A DNA stretch of 64,000 nucleotides from Lunularia cruciata (lineage: Eukaryota; Streptophyta; Marchantiopsida; Lunulariales; Lunulariaceae): positions 39,695,473 to 39,759,472 of the forward strand of contig OX419758.1 in NCBI GenBank assembly GCA_948567375.1. Direction: 5' to 3'. Every line of letters starts with the position of its first letter. Position 1 is the stretch's first letter. Below, piece by piece: positions 1 through 9,933 of this stretch. Both the position numbers and the translations under genes were made by a program. A model generated the notes under the pieces. That model made no database searches. It saw only the letters and a program-made list of their open reading frames with translations, and was not told the DNA's origin.

Positions 1-185
1 GTACTACTCTCACTCTACCATCCTCCTATACACGCAAAAGGTGTCTGCACTCCAATCTAAACTAGCTTGCTAAAGAACACAATCTCTCTCCTTGGCCCCA
101 ACTATACCAATGCAAAGATAGTCCATCATTAAGACGTCTCCTTGAATGGCTCACTGAACTATACCAATATCTTCACTCTTTGGAT

Positions 186-1860
186 CTATGACCTCAATAA
201 CCCCTCTTGTATGTGCTTAGAGAGATAGCACCAAAGCATCAAAAAATATACACAAAAGGCCAATGCATGCCACCTTGGCACCATCTCCTCATCTGTCTCA
301 CCATGCCAACTTGCTCCGGTTTGATCTTGCTGGCTGGGACATGGGTTTCTATTCAATTCATCTGCATCACGGTTCACCTCTCCAGATCTGTAGACAACCG
401 TGCAATCATACTTACATAAAATCAGAGCCCATCATGCAAGCTTCCCTGAAAGCTTGTCGGACTCCATCAACCACTTCAACGGCTGATGATCATTGATGAG
501 AGTGAAGGGTTACCAAATAGGTAACATAAAAAATGTGCTACTGCCCAAACTACTGCCAAACACTCTCTCTCATATGAACTATACTTTGTCTCCACTAAAT
601 TGTTGGAGCAACTAGCATAGGTAGCCACAAACTTCTTCCCCTCATCATCATACTGGGTGAGCACTGCTCCAAGCCCCAACATATTCTAATCAGTATGAAT
701 CTGAAATGGTCATCCTCTGATCGGTCTCCTCAAAATAAGAGAAGATGTCAACCTCTCCTTGAGCTCTACAAAAGCTCTCTCTTGCTCATCTCCCCAACAC
801 CACTCTTGTGTAAGCTTGGTCAGCTTTGTCAAGGCCTTGACACTAAATCCTCTAACATAACGGTGATATAAGTTTGCCAACCCAAGGAATGCTTGCACTC
901 TGCTCACATCTATAGGCCAAGGAATACGTGAAATAGCCTCCACCTTGGTCTACTAAACACCAAGTCCTCTAGGGTAGATAGTGTGACCCAAATACTCAAC
1001 CTACTTGTGGAAGAACCTACACTTCCCAAGATGTAATTTGAGTCCATGAGATCTCAACCTCTCAAACACCTCCAACAATTGTCTCTCATGCTCCTCCACA
1101 ATAGTGCTATAGACTAAAATATCATCAATATAGCACCGAGCAAAAACCAATCCAGCTAGGATCCTATCCATATTCATGACCCTCTAGAACTCAATAGGTA
1201 ATTCTTTTAACCATTCTTTAACCCAGATGGTAAGAACCTCCACTGATATAACACATCCTTGCCGTGAGGATTGATAGCCCAAAATGCTATCTTAGACTTA
1301 TCCTCCTCTCGGATTGGCAACTGATGATATCCCGCTCAAAGATACAAATCACTGAAGACCTTTGCATGCCGAATCACATCAAAAATCTCCTCCAATGTAG
1401 GCATGGCATACCAATCAGCCCTAGTCTATCAGTTGATAGGACGGTAATCTCCACACATCTTCCTATTTGTGTAGTTTCCATGCATATCCTTCTTGGCTGG
1501 CATCACTGTAGCTAATGCATACTCTTCATGTTAGATCTCCACCAAACCAACCTCAAAAAGGTCTCTAGTCCGGCTCTGAATCAATGTCCTCTTCACTATA
1601 GCAATAAGGACGTCAGAACACTGGTGTATTGCTAGTAAGCTAAATCCGTATACTAGGTCCCTTTAGAGCACCCAAATCCTTCATACTGAAGGCAAAACAA
1701 CTTGTGTAGCTCCTCAAGAATCTCCAAACTCTCCGTCTTTCCTCTCTTGTAAGCTTGGGTCCAAGATCTAGCTCCCAAGTATCCTCTGTAATTGTTGTAG
1801 GAGTGGAAGACGTATTGACTAGCTGCTACATAGGGCCCTTGGGAGCAGTAGTGTCATGCC
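186..1860 (-). pseudogene. pol: DNMT-gypsy copy 1 reverse transcriptase and RNase H (decayed)
   Basis: Minus-strand pieces match Ty3/gypsy RT and RNase H. The catalytic YIDD box is encoded at 1121-1132. The thumb/connection region (VQAFLGLANLYHRYVRG) lies at 710-943. An RNase H stretch with a conserved Glu-Cys-Leu-Ala core is at 476-682. Residues after RNase H (CPSQQDQTG, about 300-350) still have Gln where the plus-strand copy has TAG. Stops and frameshifts between these blocks rule out a working enzyme. Confidence 0.85.
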
Positions 1861-2109
1861 CCCAACTACTAGAGGTCCAAACCTCTATGTGAAAACTCCC
1901 TTCACTCTGGCTACAAGCTCTACATGTTCTCTAGTTGCATCCCAAGTGGACCAAGAGTGTAATCCAAGTAGCCTATGCCCACTTGGATGGACTCCAAGTA
2001 GACCACTCTCCCTAGTAGCTACTTGTTGTGTCCCAAGAATACCATGTCCACTCGGTCCATCACCCCTAGCATGGGCCTAAATAGTCTCAATAGGCACAAG
2101 GCTCACAAG

Positions 2110-3106
2110 TGTCAGAGTGGTGATGCCTATCAAGTGCATCCTATGCTGCTCTACCAAGCCAAGGCTCACAATCCAAGTCAAACAGTTTAGGTCCATAGCC
2201 TGACCTAACACCTGATGCCTGGATGCCTCTAACACTATTGGAATAGCAGTAATATTGGTGCAAAAACCCATCACCCGCTCTCTCTCATCGGCGTTGGGCT
2301 CCACCAACTGTTGTAACAATGAGTCCCAAACAAGTCCTTGTCCTCCCTCTCAAAAAGCATGAGAGCCTAGGAGACTCATGAGTGTGGGAAATGCAGCTCT
2401 AGGCTATCCAACTAGGTTTACCACTACTATAGGTGACCTATCCGCCACTACCACTATCTGAGACTGCCGCCCAACATCCAAGATATCATCGACAAGGATG
2501 TGGTCTAGTTGTTGAATCCCATCATATGCATGTTGTAGAACCTCCTTGGGTAAGAGGTTTGTCCACCAAAGACAAAAACGATGAGCCCATGATCCTAGTC
2601 TGGCTGCATCTAACAATACAATAGGTCCCATCCAAGAATGGACTTGATGTGTACTTGCCACCACTCTAGTGCAAGAATCACCCATCAAAGGAACATTCTC
2701 CAAAAGGTAAGTTGGAGAAACAGATTGATGAACCTAAAGATGTTGTGGTATCCGTAACATCTCCTAAAACACACCAAAACAAGGATCCTGAAGACCCAAA
2801 CCTTAGCCAACACATGCATGTCCCTAACATGGCAATCTAGAAATCACCAAGTGAACAGGTCCATGTTGCTCCAAATCATGCGCCCCCAATAAAGAAATGT
2901 ATACTGGTAAGGCCCTTTGGTAACCTCTTACCGTTGACATTGGTAATAAATCTGGATACCAATAGGCCAAGTGTGTCATATGATGTAGAGAGACTCACCT
3001 AGCAATCTCATCTCTCTCCATATACAAGTAGCTTTGTACTTGTATACTTGCCTATAATACCGTAGCTAGTCCAATGCTAATCCCACCAAACAACTCCAAT
3101 AGACAT
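2110..3106 (-). pseudogene. C5-cytosine DNA methyltransferase domain inside gypsy pol (copy 1, decayed)
   Basis: Read on the minus strand, this segment holds C5 DNA methyltransferase motifs in canonical order: motif I (LLELFGGISIG, about 3070-3102), motif IV with the catalytic Cys codon at 2827-2829 after Pro, motif VI (ENVPLMGDS, about 2674-2700), a motif VIII-like block (about 2560-2620) and a motif IX/X-like C-terminus (ADERERVMGF to QAMDLNCLTWIVSLG, about 2160-2290). The codon after the catalytic Cys is TAG here but CAG in the plus-strand copy. C5 methyltransferases move a methyl group from S-adenosylmethionine to cytosine through that Cys. The canonical order looks more like DNMT3 than plant DRM enzymes, whose motifs are rearranged. 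Broken copy. Confidence 0.85.
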
Positions 3107-3690
3107 ACTCCCTCTATTGGATATTGCCAAACAATGAGTGTGGTATCCAAAGGTATCAAGGTAATCAACTCTGGAGGCTCATCCTCATACTCATCTCCTA
3201 GTGGTACAAAGGCTCCACTCCAAGCTTGTTGCACCAACTGATCTGCATGCTATTGCAATGCCTCCTTTGAACTCCACAATTCCAAGGTGGATGGAACAAT
3301 CCCACTCGTACTCCAAATCTAAGTGATCTCTTTTGGTACTGGAGTATCCTCTACATGGGCGTTCATCTCCAACAAATCACCAAGCCAAGTAACTACACCA
3401 CTGAAATTTAAAAATGATGCTACCATAGTCTTGGACTATAGTGAGCCAAGATTGCCACTACTAAAGTGTATTGGTAGGCGACATACACGTCCCTCGCCAG
3501 ACTGCCAACTTGGTCTATAGGAGGTTGTCTCCTCCCAATAGTCAATACTGAAACCCGTGAGGTATAACACTACTCCTCAAACTAGCACATCATATGACTC
3601 AACTATTGTTGCAATAGCTTGAGCTCTCACCATTGAGCTATCAATCGGATGACCAGGCTACACCTGGATAACAAGCTCCCTACATGTGAT
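3107..3690 (-). pseudogene. Conserved unknown domain between protease and DNMT (copy 1)
   Basis: This stretch aligns with plus-strand positions 44569-45087 and lies directly upstream of DNMT motif I. Its C-terminal part (3130-3237) keeps an acidic stretch just before the DNMT. I do not recognise the fold. It is a separate conserved block, not a known gag or protease part, and could be an N-terminal or target-recognition extension of the methyltransferase. Confidence 0.6.
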
Positions 3691-3699
3691 GTACTGTAT

Positions 3700-3835
3700 C
3701 AAACCACCACCTAGAGATGTCTGGATCTAAAATAGACCTCTCCACATTGGTCCTCTGTAACTCCAGACTGACTAGTATAGCCTTCCCCAACATAAGGGGC
3801 TACGCACCGGAGTCTAACAAGACTCTTTGTGGTGT
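3700..3835 (-). pseudogene. Retroviral-type aspartic protease (copy 1)
   Basis: The minus strand encodes LLDSGA with Asp-Ser-Gly-Ala at 3804-3815, the active-site signature of retropepsins, followed by PLMLGK. A TAG sits after the Ala where Gln is expected. The plus-strand copy has the Ser and Ala of this motif changed (LLDFGV). The protease would process the Gag-Pol precursor. Confidence 0.75.
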
Positions 3836-3957
3836 ATAGACCTTCCTTGAAGGTCCTACCAAACGGAAAATCCCCCTCTAGTTATCCAATAGGACAACAC
3901 CTGGTGTGAACCGTGCTCTCTCAAAGGCTGGTCTAGATGGCAACTCCTCTAGTCTAG

Positions 3958-4697
3958 TGTAATACTCCGAGGACAAGAGAAGAGAGAAAACATAGATTGC
4001 ACACTCAAACATTCAATGCTCCAAGGGAGCACCTTTTCTTTATTATATAGACAAAGAGGATCTCCTCCAAGGAAGCTCCACCATAGGATTAGGAACACAG
4101 ATAGGTGGCATGTCGGCAAGCTCCACCCTTGGATTCCTCACTTGGATGGGTGACATGTCTGGTCTAGGGCCTATCTGGTTGGTCAAACAAGCTTTGACCG
4201 GAGGGAATCTTTTAGGGAATCTTCCTGTAGGAATCTCAAAATCACGTGAGTAAGGTACCATTGGAAAGCTCTCGACAAGACAAAGCAAGGGGGAGGGAAG
4301 GCCAGCCTGTCCTTTATTGGGGGGGGGGGTTTGCACATTTTCGAGGCCTAATTCATCCGTTTAGGCCTCCAAAATTACCTTCAAAGATTTCAGGCATATT
4401 TTGGTTCCTACTCTATTAGTAGAAGTCCCCTTTTGGTGATACCTCTTTCTGATCTGTTTAGTCCATCATATGTAACATCCTTCCATATGTTACCAAACCA
4501 GTTCTCACCTTTAAATCATATGTCTAGCTATTGGTTCTAAGGTTCTCCAATCTATTTCGGTTTCTGCCCTATTAGTAGAAGTACTCTTTTAGTGATACTT
4601 CTATCTTATCTATTTTGACCATCATGTATAACATCATTCTAGATGTTATCAAACCAAATTTCACATCTAAAGCATATGGCTAGCTCTTGGTATTACA
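3958..4697 (-). mobile_element. Solo LTR of the chromovirus family (740 bp) with 5-bp target duplication
   Basis: The sequence begins TGTAATACTCC and ends GGTATTACA, and is flanked by perfect TCTAG duplications at 3953-3957 and 4698-4702. It is homologous to the LTRs at 62670-63407 and 63693-64000, in the same minus orientation. Removing it joins the two halves of the DNMT-gypsy gag/protease region as in the plus-strand copy (44240-44290). A single LTR with intact duplications indicates insertion followed by LTR-LTR recombination. Confidence 0.93.
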
Positions 4698-6720
4698 TCT
4701 AGCCGCTATTGCCTGCCATAAACCACTGGTCATTGAATGGATCCCATGCTCCTCAACCAAGTCAGCTCCACTACCAACCACCTCTACTTTAGTAGTAGGA
4801 ACCGCATCATCCCTACTCTCACAAAGCATGGCAGCCAACCGGAACATTGGGGCTGGGTCAACTCCCAATGTAAACATGTCAATGGCTAAAAATAAAGAGC
4901 ACCGCATAATCAGCTGAGCCGCTCCCAACATTGTGCTATACTCAGTCTATGTAGTAGTAGGTGGCTGACTAGTAGGTAGTTCATCATGCACTCCATCACC
5001 ACCTACCACACTTGCATTGGGACATCTAGGAGCCATGGATGTTATCTACAATGCCTCAAATAGCATGAAAGACTAGGGAAGTCTGACCTGTCTCCCAACC
5101 TCTCCTCTCTGTGGGTCCAACTCCACTAATGCTCCTCTAGGCTCTGGAGCACGTACTGCACTCCTAGTCACTACTGTAGATGCATCCACTTGAGCTGCTC
5201 TGCACATGAAGTCCAAAGTATCTCTATCACCAACATTTGAGGTGGAAGCCTCAACACCCGAATCTGATCTCCTCTGAGCAATAGCTATACTAGCCAATGT
5301 CTACTCCAACTACTCAATCCGAGTAGCCATAGTTGTATCAAAAGTAAGGGCAGGTACTGCATCTACTAGGTGTAGATCCTCTACCACCTTGTCATCCATG
5401 AACTGGAGCTCCTCTACTACTTGATATAGTAGCCCTACCACTCCGTAACTCCGGGTGTAGGTCAAAGCACCGGTCACTAGTATGACCAAATCTGTGGCAA
5501 TGCTCACATTGCCTCTGTGCTTGCTATGATGCACCAAAGGTATCAGGTCCGCTGCCCTAAGTACACTCTCTCCTATGGTGAGGTCCATCACAAGTCCAAC
5601 AAGCAACACTACCACTCATTGGCTACTATTGACCCAAAAATGAAGGTAAGGGTCTAAATCCACTAGGCCCTTCACTCGCTCCATAAGATCTAGGCTGTCC
5701 ACCCTGTCCTCAAAAACCAACTAGGTGTGGTGCACTCTACTACACTTTAGAAGAAGTAACAGTTGTGGATGAGGTCTCCCTACCAAATCCAGATGTCACA
5801 ACTCTCTCCTCCACCATGTTGAGCTCAATACGCTCAGCCAAACCAAAGACCACTGCCAAAGTAGACGAAGTAGCCTGTAACAACGTAGCATAATGAACTC
5901 TATGTTGCAACTCCTTGTCCAATACCCCATACCAAAACTGGACTGCTTGGGCCTTAGTAACTCCCTGAGTGAAATTGATCAGCAGCCTCATGCAAGTATA
6001 TGCCTCGCATAGGCTCTCTCTAACCTTTTGTTGGAACTCCTACAAGCTCCTCAGCTTGTCAGTCCGCACTCCCTAGTAGTTCTGCCCCAAACACTAGAAG
6101 AACTCCATCATGTGGTTAAACCCTGGTACCACACCACCTCCTCCAATGGTACCTCCACTTGTGGTAACACTATCTCTAGCTAGTGCACATCCACTAGCTC
6201 CACCAACACTACTCGAGCTAGAACTCGTGGGTACAACCGATCTACTCTTGGCAATTGAGCTTGAAGTGATAGAGACATAGTTTGGAGACCAATACTTTCT
6301 CCATAACTCAATCTCCTCCAAATGAGCTCTCCTGAATTCATGGTAGTCATCCATTGGTGTATCCTCCAAGTGCTGAAACAACCCCTTCCATGCCATGAAG
6401 GGCGTAAACAAAGTTGGGTTCCGCATTTGATGCAAATCATACCAACTATCAAACTCTTGGATGAAGTCATCCAACTTAATGGTACCCACTGTACGAGAGT
6501 AACACCTAGGGCCTTTGGAGGCCCTATAAATCTCGTCCATGTCCCACAACAACGGTGCGGACACACCAAGTGCACTCTCAACTGAATCAACTCCTGTGTT
6601 GAACTCCAACTTAGAGTCAGTTTCCTCCCTCCTTGGGACCTAAGATACAAGTTGATATCAAGCACCACTCCAAGTAAACCCACTACGTACTGTAGGGCTA
6701 ACCCCTCTGGAATCCCCAAA
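4698..6720 (-). pseudogene. gag: DNMT-gypsy gag with two CCHC zinc knuckles (copy 1)
   Basis: Minus-strand pieces encode a Gag polyprotein: N-terminal part at 6094-6719 (171 codons open), a capsid-like segment at 5740-5991, then two zinc knuckles. The first, at 5563-5601, reads CWTCDGPHHRREC (C-x2-C-x3-H-x4-C). The second, at 5467-5508, reads CEHCHRFGHTSDRC (C-x2-C-x4-H-x4-C). Zinc knuckles bind the element RNA. A Ser-rich linker precedes the capsid-like part. Downstream (4698-4930) lies the stretch leading into protease. The frame is interrupted several times. Confidence 0.82.
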
Positions 6721-6799
6721 GAACTCTATCGTGACACGGTAACCACAACTGCAATTGCAACCACAAACAGGAACCACCAAATGCAACCGCAAACCGCAA

Positions 6800-6925
6800 C
6801 CGCAAGTACTCCACCAAGTGCAAACACCACCAAGTGCAAACACCAACCAAGCACTACCAAGTGCCAACACCAACCGAGCACTACCAAGTGCCAACACCAA
6901 CCAAGCACCACCAAGTGCCAAAACT
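6800..6925. repeat. 27-bp minisatellite in the retroelement leader
   Basis: About four tandem copies of a 27-bp unit close to ACCAAGTGCCAACACCAACC plus AAGCACT, with earlier copies shorter and more diverged and a CAACCGCAA-rich stretch at 6740-6810 before them. It lies between the 5' LTR and gag of copy 1. The other leader copy at 56380-56460 has only a degenerate version. Confidence 0.85.
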
Positions 6926-6940
6926 AACGGAACACTACCC

Positions 6941-7240
6941 ACTAATGTAACTCTAACTGAGACAACTAGACTAGGGGCAAGGGTGACCTATAACCTGCCA
7001 TCACAACACGCATTCTCACGGTCTGTAGTCCATCACTTCTTACCTCACCGGAGAGAAACAAAGATAGTCTGATTGGTCATCATTCCAACCTCACTACCGA
7101 GAGCACACCAGAGCACCAACGTTCAAAATTCAAGGCACCTCACACAAACATGGTGCACAAACAAGAAGTAGAGAATGGAGGTGGTCCAATCACAAGAATG
7201 CTAAACAAAAACCCTCCATCTCATAAATCAACATGGGACT
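6941..7240 (-). other. Untranslated leader of DNMT-gypsy copy 1
   Basis: No coding region is recognisable. The same sequence recurs at 56470-56765 upstream of the LTR of another copy, so it is the family's conserved 5' leader between the primer binding site and gag. Confidence 0.7.
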
Positions 7241-7253
7241 GACTCTGCCACCA
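7241..7253 (-). other. Primer-binding-site-like motif
   Basis: Two bases inside the LTR, the minus strand reads TGGTGGCAGAGTC, starting with the TGG that pairs with a tRNA CCA end. The equivalent in the copy at 56776 is TGGTGGCAAAGTT. I cannot assign the tRNA; it is not the initiator-Met consensus TGGTATCAGAGC. Confidence 0.5.
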
Positions 7254-7255
7254 TT

Positions 7256-8223
7256 TGACATTTGATATAATTGGAGTATCTATCTACTTCTTGAGCTACG
7301 ATGATCACCAAGGATCACCGAGGATCGGATCAATGTTCTTCTCACCAAAATCTGACATAATTCCTTCACAAAATTTGATGTAAAATGTGACATAAATTCG
7401 ACATAAATCCGTAAAGATGGCCTAAAATGGTTGATCGCTAAATCCTCCACTAAATCCTCTACTAACTCTTCATTCAAGCCAAATTGGAAAAATATGTTTC
7501 ATCTAATCTTTAATTCATGAGGATATGCTCCCAACTCCACCTTCAATTTCAGTTTCTGAGCTCAACTCGCAACAAATTGGTCATGAGCTCAAAATCACAA
7601 CTACCACTTGAAAATTGCTTCTTCCTTGGCTCCAAATTTTGCCAACTCTTTCGCACACACACTCTCTCAATGAAATCTGAACTACTCGATCGAGATACCA
7701 TGATCCACCAAGCTTGGATATACCACCAACACTCGTAGTTCATGCACCCAATTTCCCCCTGACTCACTTCTCTAATGTAATCAGATGGTTTACAACTCGA
7801 ATCAACTGAACTCAGATCAATACTTGATCTGATCTTAAACAACTTGTCAATAACAGTGCATTGATTACCATCAAGCCACACCTACTCTAGCTAAGAGACT
7901 CCAGGTGACGCTCACCGGCTTTTTGTCCACTCTAGCTAGGAACTCGAAAGCGCAACATCAGAGAAGTGAGCTTTCTAGAGCTGCACTTCCAGGGTATACT
8001 CCTAATTTCTACCTAAGCCTCGTCCCAACGGTCCCGCTGATGGCATACCTGATTGTGCGGACTATGCAAGTGACGGTGTGCCTCACCATGAAGTCAAAAC
8101 ACTAAATACAAAATCTGACCGTTGGAAAATAGTCCATAAGTAACTGCCAAAATACCTCTAACTATTATCATTAGAATTCCAATGTCCGAGCAATCTAAAT
8201 GAGACACTACAAATGGCGTGACA
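7256..8223 (-). repeat. 5' LTR of DNMT-gypsy copy 1 (968 bp)
   Basis: In the sense direction it starts TGTCACGCC at 8223 and ends ATCAAATGTCA at 7256. It is homologous to 56776-57719 over its whole length, and partly to 49775-50217 and about 24300-24660. The TG...CA termini and the primer-binding-like site beside its inner end define it. Confidence 0.85.
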
Positions 8224-9933
8224 TATTCGTTGTAGGTTAAAGAAGCAAGTCATTTCAATAAGAAATCATTGCTTCATAGTGAAAAAATATTTAGTAATAT
8301 GTATCTACTAGCAAATCATAGTTTCTTCCTTCTTTAGATCCTCCATATTGTTAACAAGATTAAACTGACTACTTTGAAATGTACTTCGAATATATTTAGA
8401 ATTTTATATATTCCTAGTAGCTTGCATCATAACTCAACTTCTCATATAAACTTGTTTTTGGAAAGAATGTGATTATAACTATAAGCTACATATGATTAAA
8501 AGACTATTGGATTTAAAATATCCAATACTACATCTGAATCTGTAAAAACTAGATCCAATAAAAATCTCGTAGAAAACGTTTTTGAAGCCCCTTAATGCAT
8601 ACGGGTGGGTTTAGTGAGGGCTTGGCATGATGGCGGCCGTGCAGATCATCAATCAAATTACAGTTAATATAAAACAAATTTATAAAGTTTGTCAGCAGGA
8701 CACGTGTCCTACTAGTTACCCTGTAATACAATTAACGTAATAGAAGGTCGGTGGGCGTTCACTTATCTCTCTCCCCGAAACTTGGTTTTCTCTCCACTAA
8801 AAATAAAATACAGAATTTCTAGTCGATACCTAATTATTGCATGCTTCCTAGGTGTGAATTTATTTATTATTATTCATGGAATTATGAAAAGCGTGGACAC
8901 ACTTGGTTTTAGTCCTTGGAGAACCGGCAACAATGGTCGTGATTAGTGCTAGCTGCCAGTTTGATTTCCACCCGAGCTTGTATGAGAAGCAACTCCCGTA
9001 GTTCCCGCCTCGTCGCTACCGAATCTTCCTGGATACGAATTCAAAGCCGAACCTCCCGATTCTGCAATGGAGGGGGATCACGCTGTCTCCCGCAAGGCGT
9101 AGTCTTCATTTAGTTTGAATGTCAGCTGAATTTCAACAGATGATACAGATTGGAGAGTACACGAAATTAAGCTCCCGAACAGGCGTGGACCTCGATTTCA
9201 GCGAATGTTAGGCTTAGATGAGTGAGCCATGCGGGCTCCTCAACTGCAGAGTTCTATGGTTTTCCGGAAGTACTGGCAACAGGTCTGAAGAATTCGGGTG
9301 GATTATATGCCAAAGGATGAGTAGTTTATATGGTAGAGTTTGAAATTGCGAGTATTACACACAGCGAAGATGAGCTGATCTTCGTCACGCGATCGAGTTA
9401 ATTGGCATCAGGTAGTTTTTACATTGGTGTCGGATTCGGAAGTTTATGATCCTTGTACGTAAGCTACACTCACCAATTGGAGCCAATTCGGAGTTGGCTT
9501 GCGGCAAAGCGCCTAAGATCTTTCCCTGATAGTTTGTATTGTTTCAGCTTCAGATTCCGGAATTTGCCGTGCGATTCCGGGAGTTGGTTAGATTTACAGT
9601 TGGCAAATTGCAAATCAATTTTGGTTTTGTGCTTCAAGGACATCAACTAAAATCCGGACGACTGTTTTAGTTGACGTCAATTTGCGAAGCCTATCCCTGA
9701 ATTCAAATTGTTTCCGTTTCGGAATCTGAAGGGGACTGTACCCCTGTTCAGATTCATAGGGCTTAAATATGTCCTTAGTTTAAAGATATGCACTGGTAGA
9801 CTGAGAACAGTTCATCAATTCATGATGTGATATTAGGAGTCAACTAGAAAGTTGAGATTTATTCTGTTCACTCATATAACAGGATATGTGGCTTTGCTGA
9901 TGCCCACTCTCAGGTTGTACCAGCTGGTCATCG
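8224..9933. other. Intergenic and upstream region of the helicase gene
   Basis: No protein-coding gene is recognisable. The base composition changes from LTR-like to host-like sequence after 8224. An in-frame stop lies just before the ATG at 9934. The last part probably holds promoter and 5' UTR, perhaps with a UTR intron, but no TATA box or start site can be named with confidence. Confidence 0.5.

Larger units (their letters stand above)
1..8223 (-). mobile_element. DNMT-gypsy copy 1: Ty3/gypsy LTR retrotransposon, 5' LTR to RNase H, cut by window edge
   Basis: On the minus strand, from right to left: LTR (7256-8223), primer-binding-site-like motif, leader with a 27-bp tandem repeat, gag with two zinc knuckles, protease with Asp-Ser-Gly-Ala, a conserved unknown domain, a cytosine DNA methyltransferase, reverse transcriptase and RNase H. 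The left edge of the window falls in the linker before integrase, so integrase, PHD finger and 3' LTR lie outside. A solo LTR of another family (3958-4697) interrupts it. The frame is broken by many stops and small indels, so this copy is non-coding. The order of domains matches the plus-strand copy at 44102-50217. Confidence 0.88.

Noticed and set aside
6800-6925. CRISPR-like array
   Set aside because: Repeats are directly tandem with no spacers, in a plant retrotransposon leader.
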